Assembly (NCBI GenBank): GCA_035696165.1
Contig: DASRQX010000153.1
Coordinates: forward strand, 1-64,000
From: Palsa-883 sp035696165
Lineage (GTDB): Bacteria; Pseudomonadota; Alphaproteobacteria; Acetobacterales; Acetobacteraceae
Direction: 5' to 3'
Length of the DNA: 64,000 nt
A program made the translations under genes and the position numbers. The notes beneath the pieces are model-generated. The model saw only the letters and a program-made list of their open reading frames with translations, had not been told where the DNA came from and did not search any database. Below are positions 42,782 to 51,064 of this stretch, piece after piece. The first letter of the stretch is position 1; each line of letters starts with the position of its first letter.

Positions 42782-44485
42782 TCATGCAGGAGCCCCCAGC
42801 AGATCGTCGGCCGCCGCCCGTGCGGCGGCCGTTACCGTCTCGCCGGCCAGCATGCGCGCGATCTCCTCGCGCCGCTGCGCGCCGTCCAGCGTATCCACGG
42901 ACGTTGCCGCACGCCCGCGCGCGGTGGCCTTGGCGACGCGCAGATGCACCGCGCCACGCGCCGCGACCTGGGGCGAGTGGGTCACCACCAGGACCTGGAC
43001 CTGCGATGCGACGCGCGACAGCCGCTCGCCCACGGCCGCTGCGGTGGCGCCGCCGACGCCGGAATCGACCTCATCGAACACCAGGGTCGGCACGATCGAG
43101 CCGATGTGCAGCACGACCTTCAGGGCCAGCATCAACCGCGACAACTCGCCGCCGGAGGCGATGCGCGCCAGAGGCCCCGGCTCCTGCCCCGGGTTGGTGG
43201 CGATCAGGAAACGCACCTGGTCGGCGCCGAGCGCGCCCCATTCCGGCTCCGCCAGCCCGACCACCTGCGCGTGGAAGCGTGCCTTGTCCAACCGCAGCGG
43301 CGGCAATTCCTTGGCCACCGCGCGATCCAGCCGCAGCGCTGCGGCGCGACGGGAAGCGGTCAGCGATGTGGCGGCATCGATATAGGCGGCGCGGGCGGCA
43401 GCGCAGGTCCGTTCCAATTCCGTAACCTCCGCGGCACCGGTTTCCAGTGCCGCCAGCCGAGCCGCCAGGGTATCGAGCAGCGAGGGCAGCTCGTTCACCG
43501 TCACGGCGTGCTTGCGCGCGGCGGCGCGCAGCGCGAACAACCGCTCCTCCGTGCGTTCCAACAGGCGCGGATCGGCGTCCGCCTCCGCCGCCAGCCGGGC
43601 CAACAACGTTTCGGCCTCGGCGAGCGCTTCCCCTGCCCGCTCCAGCGCGGCGGTGGCGGCGGCGGCCGGTTTGTCGGCTTCGTTCTGGCCCGGACCGATC
43701 AATCGTTGCAACGTACGAGCGGCGGCACGCAGCGCTGCGGCCGGGCCGGCACCGCGCCGGTCACGCCCGCCGGACGCCGGCGTCAGTTCGGCCAGCGCGC
43801 CGGCGATCGCCTCGGCCCGGCGTTCGCCCTGTTGCAGGCGCTGGCGCTCGGAAGCCAGGCGGTCCTCTTCGTCGGCCATCGGGGCCAGCCGGGCGAGTTC
43901 GTCCACCGCGTGGCGCAGCCATTCCTCATCGCGTTTTGCCGCCTCGATCTGCTCGCGCGCCGCCGCCAGCGCAACCAGGGCCGCACGCCACTCGCGCCAG
44001 GTCGCCGCCGCGGCCTGGCGCAGCGCCGGGGCGACGCCGAACGCATCGAGCAGCGCGCCGTGGCTTGCCGGGTCGGCCAGGCCCATCTGTTCGTGCTGGC
44101 CTTGCACCTCGACCAGCATGGCGCCGGCACGACGCAGCAGCGCCACGCCCACGGGCTGGTCGTTGAGAAATGCGCGCGACCGGCCATCGCGGCTCAGCAC
44201 GCGGCGCAGCACGATCTCGTCTTCGTCGGCCAGTCCCTGGTCGGCCAACAGGGCGGCGATCGGATGCCCGGCCGGCGGCGCGAAACACGCGGTCACGCTG
44301 GCCTGCTCGACGCCGACGCGCACCAACCCGGCCTCGGCCCGCGCGCCGAGGGCCAGGCCGAGACTGTCCAGCAGAATGGATTTTCCGGCGCCGGTCTCGC
44401 CGGTCAGCACGGTCAGGCCGGGCCCGAAACCAAGGTCCAGCCGCTCGATCAGCACCACATCGCGAATCGACAGCGCGGTCAGCAT
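42782..44485 (-). CDS. recN: DNA repair protein RecN
   Basis: A 567-residue SMC-like ATPase for double-strand-break repair. Walker A is TGETGAGKSILLDSLG near residue 30, then a long Ala/Glu/Arg-rich coiled-coil region, the ABC signature ARIASGGELSRLMLALK and Walker B TLVFDEVDSGVGG. ATG 44485 starts the conserved MLTALSIRDVVLIERLD; the frame is open further upstream only into the bamD gap. It lies 22 nt after bamD and 10 nt before ligA on the same strand. Confidence 0.96.
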   Translation of the reverse strand: MLTALSIRDVVLIERLDLGFGPGLTVLTGETGAGKSILLDSLGLALGARAEAGLVRVGVEQASVTACFAPPAGHPIAALLADQGLADEDEIVLRRVLSRDGRSRAFLNDQPVGVALLRRAGAMLVEVQGQHEQMGLADPASHGALLDAFGVAPALRQAAAATWREWRAALVALAAAREQIEAAKRDEEWLRHAVDELARLAPMADEEDRLASERQRLQQGERRAEAIAGALAELTPASGGRDRRGAGPAAALRAAARTLQRLIGPGQNEADKPAAAATAALERAGEALAEAETLLARLAAEADADPRLLERTEERLFALRAAARKHAVTVNELPSLLDTLAARLAALETGAAEVTELERTCAAARAAYIDAATSLTASRRAAALRLDRAVAKELPPLRLDKARFHAQVVGLAEPEWGALGADQVRFLIATNPGQEPGPLARIASGGELSRLMLALKVVLHIGSIVPTLVFDEVDSGVGGATAAAVGERLSRVASQVQVLVVTHSPQVAARGAVHLRVAKATARGRAATSVDTLDGAQRREEIARMLAGETVTAAARAAADDLLGAPA

Positions 44486-44507
44486 GCCGACCGGTCCGGT
44501 TCCGGTA

Positions 44508-45413
44508 TCAGAATATCCGATGCCAGGTGCGCGAGAAGATGTTCTCGCCGCTGCCCACATCGCTGGGTACCGGCGCGCCTTGCACCAGGCCGACGTCGTG
44601 CAACTGGTCGTAGGTATCGGCGTACCATCGATTGCCGGGATAGTTGAAGCCCAGCACCGCGGCGGTCCGCTTCGCCTCGTCCTTCAAGCCGAGGATCAGG
44701 TAGATTTCGACCAGCCGATGCAGCGCCTCCGGCACCTGGTTGGTGGTCTGGTAGTTGTCCACCACGCGCTGGAACCGGCCGATCGCGGAGGTATACATGT
44801 GCTGGTCCTCGTACCAGCGGCCGATTTCCATCTCCTTGCCGGCGAGGTGGTCGTTGCACAGGTCGATTTTCAGTTTCGCGTCACGCGCGTAGGTGGTGCC
44901 GGGGAAGCGGGTCACCACCTCCTGCAACGCCGTCATCGCGTCCGCCGTGCCCTTCTGGTCGCGCGAGATATCGACGATCTGTTCGTAATAGCACAGTGCC
45001 CGCAAGTAATAGGCGTAGGCGATGTCGCGACTCGCGGGATGCAACTGGATGTAGCGGTTCAGCGCGGTGAGCGCGTCGGTGTAGTGGTTCTGCAGGTACT
45101 GGGCGTAGCCGGCCATAAGCTGGGCGCTCGGCGCCCAGGTGGAGAACGGATAGTTCTGCTCGACCAGGTTGAACTGGTCGATCGCCGAGGAATAGCGCCT
45201 GGCGTTCAGCGCATCGATGCCATTGTTGTAGAGGGTCTCGACTGGCTGCGGCGGGCCTTTGGCCTTCGCGTCATCGTCTTCGTTGCTGGAACCGCAGGCG
45301 CCGAGCAGCGGCAGCAGCAGAATCGTGCCGAGCGCGAGACGCCGGAGCAGGCTGCCCGGTGTGGGGCGCCGGGTAGCGCGGCGGTCAGTGGCGGGGAGAG
45401 CGGGCAATGTCAT
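44508..45413 (-). CDS. bamD: Outer membrane protein assembly factor BamD
   Basis: A 301-residue lipoprotein of the BAM complex that inserts beta-barrel proteins into the outer membrane. Signal peptide LRRLALGTILLLPLLGAC has a good lipobox (LLGAC), with the lipidated Cys near residue 40. TPR-like helices follow (ETLYNNGIDALNARRYSSAIDQF, then VEQNYPFSTWAPSAQLMAGYAQY). It sits between lpxC and recN, a common arrangement in alphaproteobacteria. Confidence 0.95.
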   Translation of the reverse strand: MTLPALPATDRRATRRPTPGSLLRRLALGTILLLPLLGACGSSNEDDDAKAKGPPQPVETLYNNGIDALNARRYSSAIDQFNLVEQNYPFSTWAPSAQLMAGYAQYLQNHYTDALTALNRYIQLHPASRDIAYAYYLRALCYYEQIVDISRDQKGTADAMTALQEVVTRFPGTTYARDAKLKIDLCNDHLAGKEMEIGRWYEDQHMYTSAIGRFQRVVDNYQTTNQVPEALHRLVEIYLILGLKDEAKRTAAVLGFNYPGNRWYADTYDQLHDVGLVQGAPVPSDVGSGENIFSRTWHRIF

Positions 45414-45523
45414 GGGCGCTGTTTATAGCATGCGGGCGCCCTACGCGAAGGGGCGCGGGGCGACGTAGTAGGCACGATTGGGCGACGCGGACGCAATTTC
45501 GCCCGCCCGCCGGGGCGAAGCGG

Positions 45524-46588
45524 TCAGGCCGCTACCCGGACCGGCACGTCGGTGACCATGCGCCAGGCCGACGCATCAGCCAGCAGGGCACGCAGTAGCC
45601 GGTTGTTCAGCCCATGGCCGGAACGGTGCGCGGTGAAGCTGGCAGCCAGCGGGGCGCCGGCCAGCGCCAGATCGCCCACCGCGTCCAGTAGCTTGTGGCG
45701 CACGAATTCGTCGTGCATCCGCAGGCCGCCCGGGTTGAGCACCCGTGCCGCGTCCACGACCACCGCGTTTTCCAGGCTGCCGCCGCGTGCCATGCCGGCC
45801 GCGCGCAGCCGGTCGATGTCCTCGGCCAGGGCGAAGGTTCGCGCGCGGGACAGTTCCTGACGGAAGCTGTCGGGGGTGAGACGCAGGGACAGTGCCTGGT
45901 GGCCGATGGCCGCCGCGGCGAACTCGATTGACATCGCCAGGTCCAGGCCGTCGTGGGTCGGGCGCGCTGGGCCCAGCTCGGCGAAGGCATCGCCGTCGCT
46001 CACACGGACCGCGCGCAACACCTGTATGGCGCGGCGCGGCGCGTCCTGGATCGCGGTTCCGGCGCAATCGATCAGGAACACGAGATGGGCGGCCGAGCCG
46101 TCGAGCACCGGAACCTCCGGGCCATCGACCTCGATCAGCGCGTTGTCGATGCCGCAACCCGTCAGCGCGGCCATGACGTGCTCGACGGTGCTGACCCGGA
46201 CCGTCGGGTCGGCGGGATCGGCGAGAACGGTGGCGAGCCTGGTGTCGACGACATGGTCGAAGCGGGCCGGGATGTCGTGGCCCGGATCGGCGGGGCCCGG
46301 GCCGGGATGGCCCGGATCGGCTGAGCCCGGACCGGCTGAGCCCGGACCGGGGGGCCCGAGATCGGTGCGGCGAAACACGATGCCGTGGTTGGGTGCCGCA
46401 GGATGCAGCGCCATCTTCACGCGGCGCCCGCTATGCAGTCCGATTCCGACGCAGTCGATCGAGGTATTCAGCGTGCGCTGGGAGGCAACTCGAAATGAGG
46501 CCATCCCAGCCGGAACGCCGATGGGGTTTCCCTTGGGATTCCCCACGGCGGTCCCTTGGGGGGACAAAGCGTGCTGCATACCATCCAT
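45524..46588 (-). CDS. lpxC: UDP-3-O-acyl-N-acetylglucosamine deacetylase LpxC
   Basis: A 354-residue zinc deacetylase for the first committed step of lipid A synthesis. Zinc ligands and active-site motifs: VSTVEHVMAAL, RMHDEFVRHKLLDAVGD and HRSGHGLNNRLL. The catalytic core starts at QRTLNTSIDCVGIGLHSG. ATG 46588 has AGGGGA 8 nt upstream, giving an N-terminal extension of about 28 residues before the alternative ATG at 46504. Unusual: a Pro/Gly/Asp-rich 5-residue repeat (PPGPG SAGPG SADPG HPGPG PADPG) is inserted between RRTDLG and ARFDHVVDTR, a position where LpxC normally has only a short turn. It is downstream of ftsZ, separated by 193 bp, so it may have its own promoter. Confidence 0.95.
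   Translation of the reverse strand: MDGMQHALSPQGTAVGNPKGNPIGVPAGMASFRVASQRTLNTSIDCVGIGLHSGRRVKMALHPAAPNHGIVFRRTDLGPPGPGSAGPGSADPGHPGPGPADPGHDIPARFDHVVDTRLATVLADPADPTVRVSTVEHVMAALTGCGIDNALIEVDGPEVPVLDGSAAHLVFLIDCAGTAIQDAPRRAIQVLRAVRVSDGDAFAELGPARPTHDGLDLAMSIEFAAAAIGHQALSLRLTPDSFRQELSRARTFALAEDIDRLRAAGMARGGSLENAVVVDAARVLNPGGLRMHDEFVRHKLLDAVGDLALAGAPLAASFTAHRSGHGLNNRLLRALLADASAWRMVTDVPVRVAA
46280..46354. repeat. Five tandem 15-bp units inside lpxC
   Basis: Plus-strand units GCCCGGATCGGCGGG, GCCCGGGCCGGGATG, GCCCGGATCGGCTGA, GCCCGGACCGGCTGA and GCCCGGACCGGGGGG. They keep lpxC in frame and encode a collagen-like loop. Near-identity of units three and four suggests recent slippage or duplication. 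Confidence 0.9.
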
Positions 46589-46679
46589 CGCGTCGCTTCC
46601 CCTGCAGCCCACGGCCGCATCCGAGACCGACTTGCGACCGAGGACAACCTACTCAGCCCCTGCCACCCCTGGCCAGTCA

Positions 46680-46740
46680 ATGATTGTTGCGCAGTATTTC
46701 CGTATAACTCTTTGTTCTTGCAACAATTCGATCACGAGCC
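46680..46740 (-). promoter_or_regulatory. AT-rich island upstream of lpxC, possible promoter
   Basis: The minus strand has GAATTGTTGCAAGAACAAAG followed by AGTTATACGGAAATACT, the most AT-rich stretch in this gene-dense region. It contains TATAC-like and TTG-type elements, but spacing to a consensus pair is poor. It lies 90-150 nt before the lpxC start, in the gap after ftsZ. The location, more than the motif match, suggests a promoter. Confidence 0.25.
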
Positions 46741-46781
46741 AGGGGGTGAACCAGCGCGGCGAACCAGGGGCCAAGTGACCG

Positions 46782-48521
46782 CTAGCGCCGCGGTGGCGCC
46801 GCCGCACCCGAGGTCTGGCGCAGCAGGAATTTCGGAATGCCGATCCCGATGTCCTCTGCGGTGGTCTGCCGGACCGTGGGACGCATCTGCTCGCCGGCGG
46901 GCGGCTCATGCGCCACCGGGGCGGCCGGCGACGGGTGAATATCGGGCTCCGCGGCCTGGCGGAAGCCGAACACACCCGTGACCCGGCCAAACAGCGAACG
47001 CGCGACTTCGGTGCTCGGCACATGCGAGGTCGGCGCGCGGCTGGCCGGGGCGGCGGGCTGTGCCGGCGCGAACAGACCACTGGGCTGGCCGCGCGCGGTG
47101 CGCGGTGGCGCGTTCAGTGAGTGCGACGAAGCTGACTGCGTGGCGGATGATGGCGCGGCAAGCGGCGCAGTCGTGCCAAGTGATGGAGCGGCCGGCTGGC
47201 GGGGCGCCGCGTGTTCGGCCATCGGTGCCAGGGTCGGTTCGACGCGCTGCGGAGCGGCGTCATGCCCCATCAGCGGATCCTGCATGAGCGCCGGGTCGCC
47301 CGACGCGCCGGGATCCATCGGCTCCGCCGCGAACTGTTCCGAGGCTGTGGAGCGCAACTGCGCAACCGGCGCGGTCGTCGGTGTGAAGCCGGCCTGGATA
47401 TGACCGGTTTGGGTATATCCGGCTTGGCCATACCCCGCCTGGGCCGCGCCGGCGGGCAGGTATCCGCCCTCGCGCTGCATCGGCGGGATGAGCATGTGGT
47501 CCTCGCCGCCAACCACTTTCAACCGCGGCGGCTGCACCTGCTGCCCCGGCTGCGTGTCGATGCCGGTGGCGACCACCGAGACACGGATCTTGCCCTGCAA
47601 CGACTCGTCGATCGCCGAGCCGAAGATGATTTCCGCCTCGTCATCCACTTCCTCACGGATGCGGTTGGCCGCCTGGTCGACCTCGTACAACGTCAGGTCG
47701 TCGCCGCCGGTGATGTTGATCAGCAGGCCGCGCGCGCCGGACATCGAGGTGTCTTCGAGCAGCGGATTGTTGATCGCCGCCTCGGCGGCACGGATGGCGC
47801 GGTTGTCGCCCTCGGCTTCGCCGGTGCCCATCATCGCCTTGCCCATCGCAGCCATCACCGTGCGGATGTCGGCGAAGTCCAGGTTGACCAGGCCGGGCGC
47901 CATCATCAGGTCGGTGACGCCGCGGACGCCCATGTACAGCACCTGGTCGGCCATCTTGAACGCATCGCGCCAGGTGGTGCGCTCGGTCGCCATGCGGAAC
48001 AGGTTCTGGTTCGGGATGACAATCAGCGTGTCGACGTAGTGCTGCAATTCCTCGATGCCGGTCTCGGCGGCGCGCTGGCGGCGCTTGCCCTCGAAGTCGA
48101 ACGGTCGCGTTACGACGCCGACCGTCAGGATGCCGCGCTCCTTGGCCATGCGCGCGATCACCGGTGCCGCGCCGGTGCCGGTGCCGCCGCCCATGCCGGC
48201 GGTGATGAACAGCATGTGCGCGCCGTCGAGTTGGCGCATCAGCTCGTCCGCCGCTTCTTCCGCGGCGGCACGGCCGATCTCCGGCTTGGCGCCGGCGCCG
48301 AGGCCCTGCGTGATATGTGGGCCAAGCTGGATGCGCCGATCCGCCCGGCTGTGCATCAACTGCTGCGCGTCGGTGTTCGCGACGATGAACTCCACGCCCT
48401 GCAGGTTGCCGGCGATCATATTGTCGACCGCGTTGGTTCCACCGCCGCCGACACCGATGACGGTGATGCGGGGCGTGAAGTCGGTGTGCGTGGGTTGCAC
48501 CACGGTGAGATTCAGGGTCAT
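46782..48521 (-). CDS. ftsZ: Cell division protein FtsZ
   Basis: A 579-residue tubulin-like GTPase that forms the division ring. N-terminal GTPase features: ITVIGVGGGGTNAVDNMI, the tubulin signature GMGGGTGTGAAPVIA and the T7 loop GLVNLDFADIRTVM. The globular core ends near residue 330; a long Pro/Ala/Gln-rich linker then leads to a conserved terminal peptide (GIGIPKFLLRQ) for FtsA and other partners. The linker includes AQAGYGQAGYTQTGHIQAG, another short-period tract, and makes the protein longer than the roughly 380 residues usual in gammaproteobacteria, as in other alphaproteobacteria. A GGGGGAG site precedes ATG 48521. Confidence 0.97.
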   Translation of the reverse strand: MTLNLTVVQPTHTDFTPRITVIGVGGGGTNAVDNMIAGNLQGVEFIVANTDAQQLMHSRADRRIQLGPHITQGLGAGAKPEIGRAAAEEAADELMRQLDGAHMLFITAGMGGGTGTGAAPVIARMAKERGILTVGVVTRPFDFEGKRRQRAAETGIEELQHYVDTLIVIPNQNLFRMATERTTWRDAFKMADQVLYMGVRGVTDLMMAPGLVNLDFADIRTVMAAMGKAMMGTGEAEGDNRAIRAAEAAINNPLLEDTSMSGARGLLINITGGDDLTLYEVDQAANRIREEVDDEAEIIFGSAIDESLQGKIRVSVVATGIDTQPGQQVQPPRLKVVGGEDHMLIPPMQREGGYLPAGAAQAGYGQAGYTQTGHIQAGFTPTTAPVAQLRSTASEQFAAEPMDPGASGDPALMQDPLMGHDAAPQRVEPTLAPMAEHAAPRQPAAPSLGTTAPLAAPSSATQSASSHSLNAPPRTARGQPSGLFAPAQPAAPASRAPTSHVPSTEVARSLFGRVTGVFGFRQAAEPDIHPSPAAPVAHEPPAGEQMRPTVRQTTAEDIGIGIPKFLLRQTSGAAAPPRR

Positions 48522-48667
48522 GCGATCTTCTCCCCCAAGAGCTTCGATTCGGTGAAGTGGTGGTTGCGCGGTGCCGGAGATTTTATTTGGCAGTCTCGCG
48601 CGGCGCGGTCTGGCCAGCGCGCGCAGCGATGAGAACCGCGAGTGCGGCGATGAGGAACCTGCGGCAT
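48518..48667 (-). other. Possible 49-codon open frame exactly bridging ftsA and ftsZ
   Basis: An ATG at 48667 overlaps the ftsA stop (TGATG) and the frame ends in a TGA that overlaps the ftsZ start (ATGA). The predicted peptide (MPQVPHRRTRGSHRCARW..) is basic and unlike known proteins. In the neighbouring frame the same DNA reads CRRFLIAALAVLIAARAG, then QTAPRETAK and a stop, a plausible small membrane peptide that lacks only a start; a one-base change after the ATG would join the two. It may be a coupling leader, a broken small gene or chance. Confidence 0.3.
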
Positions 48668-49980
48668 CAGAAGCGCTCCTTCAGGTATCTGATGAGCCGG
48701 CGGAACGGTCCCGTCGGCGTGTCTGGATCGAGGTCGATGTCCTGCAGTGTGCGGCCGGCCCCGGCGGCCCAGGCCAGCAAGCCCGCCGCGGTGGCGAAGG
48801 CCGGACCCGAGGCACTGTCGGGCAGCCCGCGCAACGCGAACGGTCTGCCGAGTCGCACCGGCTTGTTCAGCATGTGCGCCGCCATCTCGCGCACGCCGGC
48901 CAGCTGGCAGGCGCCGCCGGTCAGCACGATGCGCGCGCCCATTGCGCGGGTTAGCCCGGCGGATTCGAGCCGGTCGTGCACCAATTGGAAGATCTCCTCG
49001 ACGCGCGGGCGGACGACGTTCACCACCATGCTGCGCGGCACCTTGGCGAACTGGTGCTCGTCCTCGCCGACCAGCGGCACGGTCAGGAACTCGCGCTCGT
49101 CGTCGGCGCAGGACTGCGCGTTGCCGTGCAGCGTTTTCATTCGTTCCGCGTGCGCCACGGTGGTGACCAGTTCGCGCGCCAGGTCGCTGGTGATGTGCAT
49201 GCCGCCGATCGGCAGTTGCGCGGTGTGCAGCAACTGGCCCTCGGCGAACACCGCGACACCGGTGGTGCCGCCGCCCATGTCGATGACGGTGGCCCCCATA
49301 TCGCGCTCATCTTCCACCAGCGTGGCGAGGCCGGCCGCCATCGGCGCCGACACCACCTCGGCGATGTCCAGGTCGCAGCGCGCGATGCAGGCGCCCAGCG
49401 TGCGCAGCGCCGATGCCGCCGCATCGACGATGTGCAGCCGCGCCGTCAGGGTCGAGCAATACAGCCCGCGCGGGTCTGCGACATGGTCGGTGGTGTCGAC
49501 CATGAAGGACAGCGGCAGGGAGTGGAGCACTTCACGGCCTTCGGATTCCGAGCGGTCGCGCGCCTCGATCATCACGCGGCGGATATCCTGGTTGACCACG
49601 ACGCGTCCGCCGGCGGCGGCATTGCCGATCGGCCACTGCACGTTGAACAGCCGCGAGTCAGGCTGGCCGCAGGACAGGTTCACGGTGACGGCGCGCAGCC
49701 TCGTGTCGGCCATGTCCTCGGCCTGGCCGACCGCGGCGCGGATGGCGCGCTCGGCGTCCTCGATATCAACGATTCCGCCCGCGCGCACGCCGCGGCCGCG
49801 CTGCCAGCCGAAGCCGAGCACGCGCAGGGATCCGTCGCTTTCGGTGCGTCCGATCAGGCAGGCCACCTTGGTGGTGCCGATGTCCAACACGCCGAACGGA
49901 CCCGCACGGTGGTGGCGGGACCGCGAGGGCTCCTCGGGCTCGCTTTTGGGCGGCAGCAGCCGGCGCGACATGTCGTTCAT
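48667..49980 (-). CDS. ftsA: Cell division protein FtsA
   Basis: A 437-residue actin-like protein that links FtsZ to the membrane. ATP-binding signatures: FGVLDIGTTKVACLIG (phosphate 1), VIDMGGGTTGVAVFAEG (phosphate 2) and IVLTGGACQLAG (adenosine). The C-terminus ends FRRLIRYLKERF, an amphipathic membrane-targeting helix. Start ATG 49980 (MNDMSRR) is chosen because upstream sequence in frame is a palindromic repeat plus antisense of ftsQ. A 208-bp gap containing repeat copy 4 separates it from ftsQ, unusual for this tightly packed cluster. Confidence 0.95.
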   Translation of the reverse strand: MNDMSRRLLPPKSEPEEPSRSRHHRAGPFGVLDIGTTKVACLIGRTESDGSLRVLGFGWQRGRGVRAGGIVDIEDAERAIRAAVGQAEDMADTRLRAVTVNLSCGQPDSRLFNVQWPIGNAAAGGRVVVNQDIRRVMIEARDRSESEGREVLHSLPLSFMVDTTDHVADPRGLYCSTLTARLHIVDAAASALRTLGACIARCDLDIAEVVSAPMAAGLATLVEDERDMGATVIDMGGGTTGVAVFAEGQLLHTAQLPIGGMHITSDLARELVTTVAHAERMKTLHGNAQSCADDEREFLTVPLVGEDEHQFAKVPRSMVVNVVRPRVEEIFQLVHDRLESAGLTRAMGARIVLTGGACQLAGVREMAAHMLNKPVRLGRPFALRGLPDSASGPAFATAAGLLAWAAGAGRTLQDIDLDPDTPTGPFRRLIRYLKERF

Positions 49981-50048
49981 GGCGGCGCCCCGCGTGGGGG
50001 CCGTGCGGCAACCGCCGAGTCGGTTGACAGCGCACGGATCCATCCCCC

Positions 50049-50157
50049 CGTCATGCCGGCGAAGGCTGGCATCCACGGCTTTGCTTGCTGCACGAAGACA
50101 AGTCGTGGATGCCGGCGGGAGCCTGTCCCCTGCGGAGGCGGGGGGCCGGCATGACGG
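50049..50157. repeat. Dispersed palindromic repeat, copy 4, between ftsQ and ftsA
   Basis: Left end CCGTCATGCCGGC at 50049 and right end GCCGGCATGACGG ending at 50157. The core has GGCTGGCATCCACGGCT and CAAGTCGTGGATGCCGG. The extra GC-rich insert (around GAGCCTGTCCCCTGCGGAGG) is in the right arm, the mirror image of copies 2 and 3, so this copy is in the opposite orientation. It interrupts an otherwise near-continuous division operon. Confidence 0.9.
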
Positions 50158-50188
50158 GGCGGACGGGGTGGGTTGGCGCGCGTCCCGC

Positions 50189-51064
50189 TCATGTCGGCTT
50201 CTTCGTTGTAGGATCGGCGGCCGGATCGATATGCGGGCGCAACACAAGCCGATCCGGCAGGCGCAGGTCGACCACCTCCAGCGGTCGGTCGAGCAGCGCA
50301 TGGTCCTGCTGCAGCGTCATCAGCCGGTCGATAGCCACTGCCTCGTGGCCCTCCGGCAGCATCACGCTCATGCCGCCGCGAAGCTGCAGGTTCCAACGCC
50401 GCTCGGCCACGCGCACCGCGGCGACGAGCCGCGCCATCAGGTCGGGATGATTCATCAGCGCATCGATCAACGGCGTCGCGGCACCCGGTGCGCCCGGCCC
50501 GACCACCAGCGGCAGTTGCCGGAACTGCGCGACGTCCTCGTTGGTCACCACCTGGCCGTCGCGGTCAATCAGCAAAAATCTGCCCTGGTTCTGCCAGATG
50601 GCGAAGGGCCGCCGCTCGACAAGCTGCACCACAACGGTGTCGGGCAGCCGTCGCTCGATCGTTGCCTGATCCACCCAGGACAGTTTCTCGACATTCTGGC
50701 GCGCGGCTTCGAGCGAGAAGCCGAGGATCGGATCGCCCTTGGAGATGCCGAGCGCGGCGCGCAGCAGCGGCTCCGGCGTGTTGGCGCGGCCCTGGATGAT
50801 GATGTCGTTGACGCGGAGCCCCAGCGCCGCGGTGGCATTGCCGATACGCTCGCGCAGCGAACTGAGCGAGCCTCCCGGCCCGCCACCCTGGGACCCGCCC
50901 GGGGACAACATGTGCAACGCGACAGCCCCGCCCACCAGCAGGAGGCAGGCAAGACCGAGCCAACCGGCCGGACGCAGCAGGCGCCAGCCGCGCCGCAGCA
51001 GCAGCCGCAGCCGCGCCGGGCGGTCGTTGACCGAATTGCTGGGGCGGCGGGTCACGCGCGGCAT
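50189..51064 (-). CDS. ftsQ: Cell division protein FtsQ
   Basis: A 291-residue bitopic inner-membrane protein of the divisome. A basic N-terminus (RLRLLLRRGWRLLRP) is followed by one membrane helix (GWLGLACLLLVGGAVAL), a POTRA domain (RVNDIIIQGRANTPEPLLRAALGISKGDPILGFS) and the FtsQ beta domain (VVQLVERRPFAIWQNQGRFLLID). ATG 51064 is favoured: GGAG lies upstream and it overlaps the end of ddl by 13 nt. An ATG at 51091 is the alternative. Confidence 0.93.
   Translation of the reverse strand: MPRVTRRPSNSVNDRPARLRLLLRRGWRLLRPAGWLGLACLLLVGGAVALHMLSPGGSQGGGPGGSLSSLRERIGNATAALGLRVNDIIIQGRANTPEPLLRAALGISKGDPILGFSLEAARQNVEKLSWVDQATIERRLPDTVVVQLVERRPFAIWQNQGRFLLIDRDGQVVTNEDVAQFRQLPLVVGPGAPGAATPLIDALMNHPDLMARLVAAVRVAERRWNLQLRGGMSVMLPEGHEAVAIDRLMTLQQDHALLDRPLEVVDLRLPDRLVLRPHIDPAADPTTKKPT

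Noticed and set aside
49981..50301. N-terminal extension of FtsA through the palindromic repeat
   Set aside because: The extension translates repeat DNA and ftsQ antisense; MNDMSRR at 49980 begins shortly before the conserved FtsA sequence.
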